Positions 1 through 11,700 of a DNA stretch of 64,000 nt are shown one piece after another. The position numbers and the translations under genes are program-made. Source of the stretch: Psettodes erumei (lineage: Eukaryota; Chordata; Actinopteri; Pleuronectiformes; Psettodidae); NCBI GenBank assembly GCA_016785225.1, contig JAFBJZ010000224.1:267001-331000 (forward strand). The letters run 5' to 3'. The notes under the pieces were generated by a model. That model was not told the origin of the DNA and did not search any database. It saw nothing but the letters and a program-made list of their open reading frames with translations. Numbering within the stretch: position 1 is the first letter of the stretch; each line of letters begins with the position of its first letter.

Positions 1-1504
1 ACCAAACATGACCACACCCATGAGCGCCGAGACTCGTAGCAGAGCCAGTTCATGGCGTGTTGTAAACTTCTCCTGGCGGAGGAAAACAGAGGGGTGTCAA
101 GCACTCTTATCTGATGATTTTTTTCAAAGTAAAATATTAACTTTTATATTTTACCAATGCTGTAGCTGACTCTTATGGCATTACATGCAAAGCCTTCAGT
201 GCAGGTATTTGTCACATGAGCTTGATGATTAAATAAAAGCAGTGGACACTTGTGGTCCAAACTGCTACACACGTCCGAAATGTAGACTGAGCTTATGATC
301 TTTTTTTTGTTAAAATTTACTCATATTCCAGAATAATGTACCTGGTCTTGTCCTGTCAGTGGCTGGAAGTAATAGTACTGGCAGAAGTCCAACACCAGGG
401 TGAACAAACTTAGGACCTGAGCGTAGAAACAGAGCTGTAGGAAGAGCCAGTGGTTGTCTTCTCCCACACAGTTATTGATCCTGGAAATAAACTGGATTTA
501 GCAAACTGTATCATATTTGCTCATACCAGTGTAGGATATGATACTATGAAATCTGGTCCAAAGTTCCAGAAATAAATTTTTTGTGCAAATATTCAACATC
601 TTCTGCCACCAATCTTGTAGACAAAGTATCAATAGTGCAGTACACAAATAAAAATAAGGTGTAAACTGGAGAACAGCATTCAGGTTTTGGAAAATCTCTC
701 CTGTGGTGTGTTGGAGCATATCCTTACCAAGGACAGTGGTGGTCCATCCTGCGTACACAGTGGCCACAACGACTGCAGTGGTGGGACCTTTTAGGTCTCA
801 TTAAGTTGCACTTATTGCACAGCTCCCAGTGCTCTCGCTCTGTGACATAAAGACAACAGCTGGTACTTTAGTCCAGGCAGAAGTGGTATTAAGGACAAAG
901 TGACACAATAATAATAATAATAACTTATCTATTTTATCTAAGGACATGACAATGTTTAGTTATTTGCTCTAAAAAACAGACATGTTTTTGCTTTATAAGA
1001 AGTGGTGAGGTCAGACAGTAAAGCAGGTTTTCTATGTTTCCGCACCAGAGTGAGGTATGTGGGGGTCCACAGGAAGACGACCAGGATCTGCTGTGGAAGC
1101 TCGGAAGAGGGCTCCTATGCAGAGGGCTGATGCTATGTAATAACCTGAAGCAATACACAATATTAAATTCAATTTAAAGAGCATGATGTACACACTTAAA
1201 ATCCAGAGTAATAATACTGCATGTTATTTTCTGTGGGTGCCTTTGCCAGACATTCTTATGACTTTTGCAAGCCCCTATCTGACAGGTTACACGCCTTTCT
1301 AATCTCTGGCATCAACAAGAAACTGATCCAGCAGAAACTGGGATACTCACAAACAACTGTTGCCCAGGGGATGTGTCCTTCATTGTAATGTGGAAGTAGA
1401 ACCAGCTTAGGAATGAAAAAAGTGTTGTAGAGCCAGATCCCAAACACCACGCTGATGCACAGCCAACCCATTGGGTCCACCACGAAGTGCAGTCGAAGCT
1501 TCAT
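1..1504 (-). CDS. zdhhc21: Palmitoyltransferase ZDHHC21, 5' part (truncated by left window edge)
   Basis: DHHC-family S-acyltransferase, a multi-pass membrane enzyme that attaches palmitate to cysteines of substrate proteins at Golgi and plasma membranes. Five minus-strand exons join in frame: 1351-1504 (start codon at 1504), 1046-1144, 728-839, 342-480 and 1-72 (continuing off the edge). They give about 192 residues; the human protein has 265. The start reads MKLRLHFVVDPMGWL, close to mammalian ZDHHC21. A DPGRLP motif follows the second membrane segment. The cysteine-rich domain is in exon 3 (WELCNKCNLMRPKRS, SRCGHCVRRM), with the catalytic DHHC at about residues 117-120, and exon 4 begins INNCVGEDNHWLFL. 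All splice sites are GT-AG. The C-terminal quarter, with the last membrane segment, is not in the window. The gene is head-to-head with plaa. Confidence 0.95.
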
Positions 1505-3086
1505 GGCTGCTGGGGCTCAGGGGGGGACCTACAGTATAGCAAGCACACACATACAAATCTCCAGCCGATGCTTGGTATAACTGCTATTGCACATGCGTAA
1601 TAACCTTGACATTCATGTTTTAGAACAGCTGCAATCATATCTGCATGTGAGTCTACGATATCATCATCAACATAAAGTTACCAGTAGCTTGCAATTAATT
1701 ACCTATCACAAAGCAGCAACAGCCTTGAGCACCTGCTCCATGACAGGAAGAAATATTAGGTCATATTTGCTGGAAATAGTCATGAGATGAAATCTTAACA
1801 CAGGCCTGACTGCTTTGTTATAAAGCAGGTGCCTGTGAACAAGCCCAGCCTTTGTTACCTCACAACAGCTTAGACAGATATCAACATGAGCAGAATCTGC
1901 TGATATTATACAGTCACGTCAGCATATGCTTTCATATCACTGCTTGTGTGTTCTAGAAAACCAGTTACTACACAGCCTCGTCTGCTCCATCATCCATACT
2001 ACTGATAAAACTGACAGCCGTGATGGGCTTGGCTCAGTAGCCTTGCTGTGTTGTTAGCTAACCTCAGCGGGTTTACCCATATTTCATTTCATCGTCTCCA
2101 TATACGAATTACATAACACAACGTGTTCCGCTTCAGGCATAATTTTCATACCCTAAAATGAAACAAAACCACCTACTTTTTGTAGCTGTCCTATTCAGCG
2201 CACGTATCAGCGTTGCTACTTCCTCATCCGAGCCTCTGTGGGCTGGACAGGACCCGTATATTTTTCAACCTGCAATGAAAAGCAGATTTCCGGTTGATTT
2301 ATGCTTGCAAATAAAACACTTTACGACGCAAATGTTGTAATGAATAAAATATACATATTAAATCGTAATAATAACATCTCTGAATGAGGTTTATTTAACA
2401 CATTTATCGAAGCTACTTTATTTAATATAAAATAATAATAAATAACAACCAGCACAGAATGTGATACTTAGATGCTACATACATGCACAAAGGTATTTTA
2501 AATTTTGGTATTTTACATCCCAGTATATGTTGAGATAAAACAGTTAGTCTACTAATAATTTGTTAGAGTATCAAAAGAAATTTGCTCCAGAGGTCCATTC
2601 ATTTCTTTGAAAAACCTCCCTCACCTTAAACTCTTTTGTGGGTCATAATCCGTGCTTTGTCTATTTTGACTTTTATATTAACGTCAACATCCCTAGTTTC
2701 CCGTTTTATCCTGGTCGTTTATGGCAGCTTGATGCAGCAGTTGTGGACAGGTGGGTGGTGGAGCGCAGTGCACCACCTGCATATGGAGAAATACTCTGCT
2801 GCTGCCCTCTGGTCAAACACGGGAAATACACATGTACATGCGGTCGTGTTGTTCAGTTTTGTGTTTGAATTTTGAATACATATTTTCAGCGATGATATTT
2901 TAATCTCACCACCACTACCTATATTATAACTTTAACTAAATTAAACGATAATGTTAGAAGTGTGAGGTTAGTGACGTTTAATGACGTAATTCGACTTCCT
3001 TTAGCATTAAGGGCCGGTGTTTGTTGACAGCAACGCCGCTTAGCATAGCACCATTGTGGTTGTTTTGTTGAGTTGTCGGGGGGGAA
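1505..3086. other. Head-to-head intergenic region between zdhhc21 and plaa
   Basis: About 1.6 kb separates the two divergent start codons. I see no coding exon. The stretch must hold the zdhhc21 promoter, any non-coding first exon of zdhhc21, and the plaa 5' UTR. The last 90 bases before the plaa ATG look like a typical short 5' UTR. AT-rich sequence fills 2340-2560. A CTCF-like core lies at 2802-2815 (minus strand). Confidence 0.5.
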
Positions 3087-6000
3087 ATGGCATCGTCTAA
3101 CTCTTACAAACTCAGGTGCTCCATCCCGGGGCATGAAATGGACGTTAGAGGACTCACGGCTGCTGTTTTTCCAGAGGGAGCTTTCGTGTCTGTGTCAAGA
3201 GATCGAACCGGAAGAGTCTGGGTACCAAACTCAAGGTACTTAGCATTAGCCTGCTTCTGACAAAATAATTATGGTGGTTGGCGATGTTTTATGTGAGTTT
3301 GAATGTAGCCCTGTACTCAGCAGGGGTGTTCTGTACAAAAGGAGCCAGCAAGCAATATAGCAACCCTCAATAAAGTTATTTACGACTTGACATTGTGATT
3401 AATACTTGTAGCCATCTTAGCTAGTGAGCGCTTTGCTAACATGTACTCAAATTAGCTTTGTCATTCATTCAACCGTAACTCAGTGTGCACAGCGCGGATG
3501 TTCGAGTAGTGGCCGGGGTTTTCCTGATATAGAGCGGTGTATGTCTTGTCTGACAAACAACTGTCGAGTACTTGTCCCGACACAAATTCACTTGAGATGT
3601 CTTTGTCCCATCCTGCCAGCCCTGACAACGGCTTCACAGAGATGCACTGCATGTCTGGCCACTCAAATTTTGTATCCTGTGTGTGCATCATTGCACCAAG
3701 TGAAACATATCCACGAGGACTTATTGCCACAGGAGGGAATGATAATAACATTTGTGTTTTCACACTGGACCAACCACAGCCCCTGTTCACTCTCAAGGGT
3801 CACAAGAATACTGGTGAGTCGTGCTCCGCTGAGCATGTAAACACACTCATGTGCGTCTTATTTGCTCTGTTGTTGTTCAACATCACGTCAAGGATATTAC
3901 AGTTTTATAACTTTTAATCTCCTCAGTTTGCACTCTGTCATCTGGGAAGTTTGGGACACTTTTGAGCGGCTCTTGGGACACCACTGCCAAAGTCTGGCTC
4001 AATGAGAAGTGCATGATGACCTTGCAGGTATGTTGATGTGTCTGTTATGGTACATCTCAGCTCTCCATAAAAGGCAGCTTGTCAAAATTGGCTGTCTTTG
4101 GCACTGACATAAGCTGACATTTGCCCTTTAACTGAAGCTTTAACAAGCAAATCCATGATAAGTATTGTGACAGTTTGTTGTGCTATTTTGCTACAGGGCC
4201 ATTCTGCAGCAGTGTGGGCAGTGGTCATATTACCTGAACAAGGCCTCATGTTATCTGGATCAGCAGATAAGACCATAAAGCTTTGGAAAGCTGGCCGATG
4301 CGAAAAAACATTTACAGGTAAATGTTTGCCAGTGGTTAATATAAGTAAATACATCCTTGTTGTCTTTGGCTTTCATTTAGATGTGTGTGGATTAAAAAGT
4401 ATGACTTTAAGTATAATTTGTTTGTGTTTGAATATCTCATTGTAAGCACAGTTGGTTAATTGGTTAATTTGTTTTAACTAACAAACCATGAGGAAACAAC
4501 AATTATATAAGAGATTAAGATATTACATAAGAGCAAAAAAAATTGCTTGCTGATAACTGGATGTTACTTGTCCTGCAGCGCATAATAGTCAACAAGCCAT
4601 CCATATAACACAATCTTTGTTTCTCTTCCCTTGTAGGTCATGAGGACTGTGTAAGAGGACTAGCAGTGATCAGCAACACTGAGTTCTTCTCTTGCAGCAA
4701 TGACACCAGTATCAGAAGGTGGCTGGTGACAGGTGAATGTGTCCAGGTCTATTACAGCCACACCAACTACATATACAGCTTAGCTGTCTTCCCCAATTGC
4801 CAAGGTGCGTTCATTTATATTAACAGTTAAAGGTTTAGGAATGGTCTGAATGAGATACTAGTAATGTGTCTGTCAAAACAACCACTGCTGCTTGGTTATT
4901 TATTGAACTAGCATCCATCTGTTTTCCTCCTGTTCCAAACTCACCCTGACCACAGACCGATGCTTTTTTTACCCATCAGATTTTGTAAGCACAGGAGAGG
5001 ACAGGACTTTGAGGATATGGAGGAAAGGAGAGTGCACTCAGACCATCCGCCTGCCTGCCCAGTCTGTCTGGTGCTGCTGTATTTTACCTAATGGCGATAT
5101 AGCTGTTGGAGCCAGGTAACAGAACTGCATTTGGAATGCTTAGCCCATCAACATTTTGCTGTCTGTTGTCATAGCATAAATATTTAAATACGTTCTTGCA
5201 ATACTTTTCACAGCTTGCATTTCAGACAGCACGTTTTTTTGTTGCATGCACACAGCATGATGTAGATACTCAATTGGACATAGAACAGTGTTTTGGCTAA
5301 TCTCTATGATCCCCACTGCCCACAGTGATGGCATTATCCGTGTTTTTACGGAAGCTGAGGACCGTATGGCCAGTGCAGAGGACCTCCAGGCCTTTGAGGA
5401 TGAGCTCTCCAAAGCAACTATTGACCCCAAGACGGGCGACTTTGGTGACATCAAAGTGGAGGATCTTCCTGGAAAGGAACACCTCGATGAGCCTGGTAAG
5501 AAAAAACACATTTATTACATGTATAAAATCACTGCATTTGGTGTTTACACTGTTTTCTGATTAAGAGAGAGGACAATTTCTGCATGAGGGATGTTTTGTT
5601 CGGTTACTTCCTCCAGGAAATCGTGATGGACAAACACGGCTGATTAAAGAGGGACAGAATGTGGAGGCATATCAGTGGAGCAGCAGTGATGGCCGCTGGG
5701 TAAAAATTGGAGACGTAGTCGGAGGCTCAAACCAACAGACTTCCAAAAGCGTGATGTATGAAGGAAAGGTGAGGCCACCGACTTCGTGACAAGGAAGGGA
5801 ACGTTGCGCAATAGCAGTCATTAACCACTCCTGATCTCTTCTCAGGAATATGACTATGTCTTCACCATTGATGTGAATGAGGGTGGGCCGTCCATGAAGC
5901 TGCCTTACAATGTGTCAGAGGACCCCTGGCTGACAGCACACAACTTTTTGCAGAAGAATGACCTCAGCCCCATGTTCCTCGACCAGGTTGCCAAATTTAT

Positions 6001-7923
6001 CATAGAGAACACAAAAGGTCATGTGGTGGGACCAGCACAGCCTGCTGGTGGTGATCCATTTACTGGTGAGGCCAAGTCATAGCCAGCCTGCTTTTTCTGG
6101 GGTCTTGTGCTTTATGTATTTTATATTTAATATGCAGAATTTAAAGCAATTTATACCAAATTATCCTGAAGTTGTTTTGTCTCTTCAACTGATAGGAGCA
6201 GCTCGGTACATCCCTGGGGCTTCCAGTAATGGGCCAGGCTTTGGAGGTGATCCCTTCACAGGTACAGTATGTTTACTGAAAGATTTTCCACAACATCACC
6301 AGCGACGCTACCTTCACAGCTGTTGTTTTTTTTCTCCACAGGCTCTGGTCGATATATCCCAGGGTCTGGTCCGAACCCAAGTGCTCCTGCAGGTGTGGCA
6401 GATCCCTTTACAGGTGAGGTAACTTACTGAAGGAACCAATGAATTCTGGACAGCTCTGTGTAAACAAAAGACAGACAACTGAGATAATGAGGTCATGAGG
6501 CTACCATCTCAAAGTATGACCAAGGATCAAATTGTGGCATTTGTCTCATCTCAGTTGATAAAACAAGAATGAATACAACTACATGATTAGTACTCTTTGG
6601 ATCGTATTCTTCCCTTTGCAGGTGGAGGTGCCTACTCCTCATCAGCTCTCAGACAGACAACAACCAACATCTACTTCCCCAAGACTGATGGTGTTACTTT
6701 TGAGCAGGCTAATATCCCACAGATTCTTGGTAAGCATTTCATGGGCTAGATGATGTGCAACTGCTGTCTACCTGAACCCAAGTGGAATGATTTGTACTGT
6801 AAAGTTATATGTTGACTGAGTTATGATATATTTTCATTTTACTGGACAAGACAATGGAAACAATATCATTTGAAATCATGAGATGTGCCAAAAGCTTAAC
6901 TTAAACGAAGCCACAAAACTTACAATGCATGTCTATACAGTAGGATGGCAAAATAAAGCATTCAAATCTAAACTGGATATATAAATTTAAAGATGTGTCG
7001 TGCCAGTGGTAGGGTCATTGATTTGTTCTTTCCACACCAGCCAAGCTGAAGGAGCTTAACGAAGGTGCCCCTCAGGAGCACAAGCTTTCTGAGGAAATTC
7101 TAGAAAGCCTCGAAAGACTTCTGGTGTCAGTCCTAGGGCTGAACTCCTCTGAACCTCCTCCAAACATCCAACAGATCAACCTCCTCTGGAAGGCATCCCA
7201 TTGGCCTGAAGGTACATCAACAGCTTTCTAACTGACTGGTTTGATATTTTCTAAAAGGTTATTCCAAACAATACTAATAATAAACATGAACAAAGTTCTT
7301 CAGTACATTGTCATTCGCTAATAGAATTACCCTTTCCTCTCCCCTGGATTGCAGACATAGTGTTCCCTGTCCTGGACATTATGAGGCTGGCGGTTCGCCA
7401 CTCGCAGGTTAATGAGACCCTCTGTGGAGATGCAGAGGGAGTCCAGCTGTGCAACCACCTGCTGAACCTGATGAGGCCTGAGGGGCGCCCTGCCAACCAG
7501 ATGTTGGCACTGCGGACTCTGTGTAACTGCTTCAGTGGCAGGCATGGCCGAGCCCTCCTCATGGCCCAGCGTGAAACGGTGCTATCACGTGCTGCTGACT
7601 TGGCCACTGTCAGCAATAAGAACATCCACATTGCTCTGGCCACTCTGGTGCTTAACTACGCTGGCTGTCTGCACAGCCAACCGGATCTTGAGGCCAAGGC
7701 CCAGTGCCTCTCTGTGGCCAGCAGAGCTCTAGAGACGGTTCAAGACAAGGAGGCTGTGTTTCGGCTGCTGGTGGCCTTAGGAACTACTGTGGCCTCAGAC
7801 CAAACAGCCCGGGACCTGGCTCGCTCTTTGGGGGTCAACTCTCAGATTTCCAAATACTCATCAGTGTCAGATCCATCTAAGGTGGGCGAGTGTTGCCAGC
7901 TGGTTTTAAAAGAACTACAGTGA
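3087..7923 (+). CDS. plaa: Phospholipase A2-activating protein (ubiquitin-binding p97 adaptor)
   Basis: Orthologue of PLAA/Ufd3/Doa1, a ubiquitin-binding cofactor of p97/VCP in endolysosomal sorting, lysophagy and protein turnover. Fourteen exons: 3087-3235, 3620-3813, 3927-4027, 4197-4317, 4637-4804, 4980-5115, 5326-5495, 5617-5768, 5846-6065, 6196-6261, 6342-6413, 6622-6729, 7041-7211, 7355-7923. They total 2397 nt (798 aa; human 795) and stay in frame. Residues 1-290 are a WD40 propeller (GHEMDVRGL, SGSWDTTAKVWL, SGSADKTIKLWK). The PFU ubiquitin-binding domain covers about 355-465 (EAYQWSSSDGRW, LPYNVSEDPWLTAHNFLQ). A linker with three DPFTG motifs follows, and then the PUL domain (about 530-798), which binds p97. 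The ATG chosen is the first in frame, followed by ASSNSYKLRCSIPGHE. The gene lies 0.8 kb upstream of haus6, in the same orientation. Confidence 0.97.
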
Positions 7924-8018
7924 TGTGAATGATTAGAAAAAGAGAGCACTTCTTTCTTACTATGAGTCTATTCTGCTTAAACAGTTGTGGTGGAGACTTA
8001 AATAATTGTATGTTCTGC

Positions 8019-8024
8019 AATAAA
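8019..8024 (+). terminator. plaa: plaa polyadenylation signal AATAAA
   Basis: A canonical AATAAA hexamer lies 96 bases after the plaa stop codon and gives a short 3' UTR. It is the first such signal downstream. Confidence 0.7.
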
Positions 8025-8377
8025 AAGGGTAAATGAAATCGCTGCATATGCTTAGACTTTTTTCTTTCTGCTACTCCTTTCCAAAGCACTTGGGCTTATT
8101 TGTTGGGTATGTGTAGGGTTAATATTGAAATAATACCCACATTTTGGCTGTCAAAATGTCTTTTCATAAATCAGTAAAGTAACTAGTGGTAAGTATATGA
8201 AGCTGATATAAAACACACAAATTATTACTAGTTAAAGTGCAAAAATAGACGTACTATATATATCCATGCCTTTAACATGGTTAAAATACACCTGCGGTTA
8301 AAGCTGCATTTGGGACGCGATTCACTCAGCGGAAGTACTTGTTAACAACGTCCGGGTGAATCTTTTTTGGAAAAAAA

Positions 8378-8385
8378 TTTGGCGG
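8378..8385 (+). promoter_or_regulatory. haus6: E2F-like site in the haus6 promoter
   Basis: TTTGGCGG lies about 320 bases upstream of the haus6 start codon in the short plaa-haus6 gap. It resembles the E2F consensus TTTSGCGC with one mismatch. HAUS6 is a mitotic gene, so cell-cycle control is plausible. This is inference from one short motif. Confidence 0.35.
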
Positions 8386-8704
8386 TTTACGTCCGAGCTG
8401 CTACGTTGTCCTGTTCCTGGCAGTAAAACCAGAAATATTTATTTTAAGAAATGTACACTCAAACTTAACTCCACGAGGACCGGATCGTACAACAGTCGGA
8501 ACTGCTCCGTGGCAGCATTTGCTACTTTAACTACGGTTCGTTAAATGTACGCTGAAATACTCAAAACAAGATTGGAAGCTAAGTTAGCTAAAGCTAACAG
8601 TAAACTTTGTGGCTAGCAGCAAAGCTAGCTGGCTAGCTGTTCAGTACCAGACTGGCTTTTTGACCAGTCACCACCGGACGCTGACCGGACTCCACCTCAA
8701 AATA

Positions 8705-11700
8705 ATGGCGAACCCGGCATTGTTGCAGAAAAAGAACGGGAAATATTTGTGGTTTGCTCTCCTCGGGTTGGGCTTTCAACCAGACACGGCAGCGTTGTCT
8801 GTCGCCGGCAAAACCAACATAAACCCGAAACACATTAACCTGGGACCGTGAGTCTGCTTTTATTGTTGATGACACTGGTTTAAGCTCATTCTTCAAGGCT
8901 TGTGTTGTGTAATGTATTACGTCCTTTCAACATTAGTTAAGTTACTTTCACTTACATCCAAGTTATCATTCACAATACTGTTGAAGTTTAACTTGTGTTA
9001 TGTTTTTGCCAATAGGAATATGTTTGACAAACCAAACAAGGATGCTTCCTATATAATAATCCATTTTCTATTGGAGAAACTCAACCCAACAAGATTCCAC
9101 GAAGCATACAGGTAGACATCTTCATCTGTCGTTATTTACTCGGAAAACTGTGTAGGATTAATTGTCCTTAATGATTTTTTTTTCTGTTAGGCATTGCTGG
9201 CCTGTTCTGAACCACAAAGCAGATGCTGAATTCCGCAAAGTTACCTGCTCTTGGCTGAGAGAAATAATGGTAAGAATTTGAGGGTTTTTCAATATCATGC
9301 GACAGAGTCCCACCACATAAACAGCAATGTTGCTGGATCTGGTGGGTTCCCTTAGTTGCACATCATATCGCCCCTTTCTCTACATACATTTCCTGCCTGC
9401 CCCTCAACTGGTTACTCTTTAGTAAATGCTAAAATGTCAAAATCTTTAAATTTTCAAATACAGGTTTTGTGGTTTACCATACTATACAATTTACTGACAG
9501 TCACCTGTCTTTAATTGTGTGTAGGATGAAGCTGCAAATGCAGGATCCAAAGTGGTTGCATCCTTGTTCATTTCTCCTGGAGGCCCCAAGTTTATCAGCT
9601 TGATGCTTCAACTGGCCAACTATGTCATGCTGCAGGAAATGAAGACATTCAACAACACAGGTAGGTCTTTTCAAATCTTTTGCTTTTCTCACTACCAACA
9701 ACAAACATTCAAGTGTAGAAGGACACAGCAAAGGCTGGACTGATTTAGTTTAACTTGTCATGGAGTTGGCGTGCAAAAGACTAACAATGAATCTTGAATA
9801 TATTGTCTGTCAGATGTCAGCTGGGTTCCTGAGGCTGCAGCGATGCCCGCTACCTCCCTGGACATGGCAGGGAAGCGACTCAACCTGACCAGTAAAAGGT
9901 TCTTGAAAACTGCAGTGGATCAAGATCATTTTCTCCAGGAGTACCAGAGACGAGTCCCGTGAGTCCTGGGCTGTCCAGCTTGAAAAGACTAGTTGTTATT
10001 GCATATTTACAATATAATGTTGTGTGCTGTTTCTGTCTATTTATTACAATTGTAACAGGTAACTAGTAAATTTGGGTAACAAGTTTGATTTAGTAACACT
10101 TAACTTATCTAAGAGTGGAGATAGTTTTGTCTGTCTCTTTCATACTGTTTTGAAAGTAAGGAGAGGTATTTTCACTTTTAATTGGTGTCATATAAAACTT
10201 GTTGCTCTTCATGTTGCATGTGATTGGTTGTTTGTTTCAAGCCCCACCTGTTTGTGGGCAACTAATTAGTAAACTCACAGTTAACACAGCCAGTCGAGGC
10301 TGCTGGAAGGTGATTCCAATCAGTGTAATTAAAACCATGTGTAATAATGAAGACATCATGGTTTGATTTTTAAGCAGGTGTTTTTGCGCATGGAAACGCA
10401 CGTTGTACTGCAACTACTAGATCATTTATCAAGCATTTTTCTGTTGCTTTTTCTCTTCTGAAGGCTTCTGGTGAAGTCTATGAGGGATGTCAGAGAAGAG
10501 TCTACCAAGTATGATGAGCTGCTCAAGTATGTATGACTTTTATCCTCTGTTCTCTCAGTTTACGTTGTTAGACAGATTGATGAAATTAGACTCTTTGCTT
10601 TCAGGCATCATTCGAGCGATTCTGCACAGGAGAAAGCCTCTCAAGCTGAGAAGGCCAAAAGGGTATCAGATCTTTTTGCAAAAACCTGCCTTTTAGAAAG
10701 CACGATGCATAATGTACTCCCCTTGTGTTTAATCATATATTGTAATGGTGCTTGTGCAGAGAACTCAAAATTATCTGGTTGTCCAAAGGTGCGCTCCTTG
10801 TGGTCAACCATTGATGAAATGCTGTCGACGACTAAAGAGGAGCAGAATGCAGTGGAAAGCGTTTTGAAAGGCGATGTTGACCAATATGTTCTGGATGGGA
10901 CGGACAGAGTCCTCAAAATTCCCCAGAGTCTTATGGAGAGAATTGAACAGCTCCCACATCAGGTGAGAGTGAAGATAATGGACCATTTCACAGGAAGTTA
11001 ACTGGGACCTGTATGTCCCACCTACGGTTTGTGTGGCGACAATGGACGTATAAAAGCATTTTTAGAACATGTGTTGACATACTCCAATGTGGGTTAACTT
11101 CTCATTGAGTCTCACTGTAGCTTGTTTATGTATGGATGCCTTCCAGCTTAATTCTGGGAATGTATATGAGGCCGGCCAGCTGAACCTCCTGTGCGTGTTG
11201 GAGCTGATGAATCACGCGCTGCAGATCCTCAAGGAGGAGTGTTGCCGGGTCTCTAATGCCCCCAAGCCCCAGCTCGTTCCTCAGCACCTGCAGGAGAAAT
11301 GTCAGCAGATGGTCCGTGTGCTGCAGGACCTCCACCTCATCAGGTATACATGAACCCACATTCACTGGATGGAAAGATGCACTTTCTGTAACTTGATGTG
11401 TAGATACTCGAAACTAATTAATTAAAAATTTTCTTTTTGAGGATTTTTTTTGGCAGGGGGGGTTCTCAAATGTACCGCTTAGATCTCACGGTGCCTTTTT
11501 GTGGTTTGGAAACTGGTGGTGAATGGAACATTAGTAATTATGGGGGAAAATTACCTCCAACAGTATTTGCTGACTCAAAGTCAAATAACTTGAGCCTCAG
11601 CTTATTAACCTTTTTTTTCCCTTTCTCCTCAGACAGAGGATTTCCAAGGAAGAAATTCCTGAGGTGAAGAGTACCATCAGGGAGTTGGAGGCTGAGTGGG

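Noticed and set aside
6745..6825. C/D-box-like layout (GATGATG, CTGA, ATGATTT, CTGA) in plaa intron 12
   Set aside because: The C box is imperfect, there is no terminal stem, and I could not match either guide segment to an rRNA or snRNA target.
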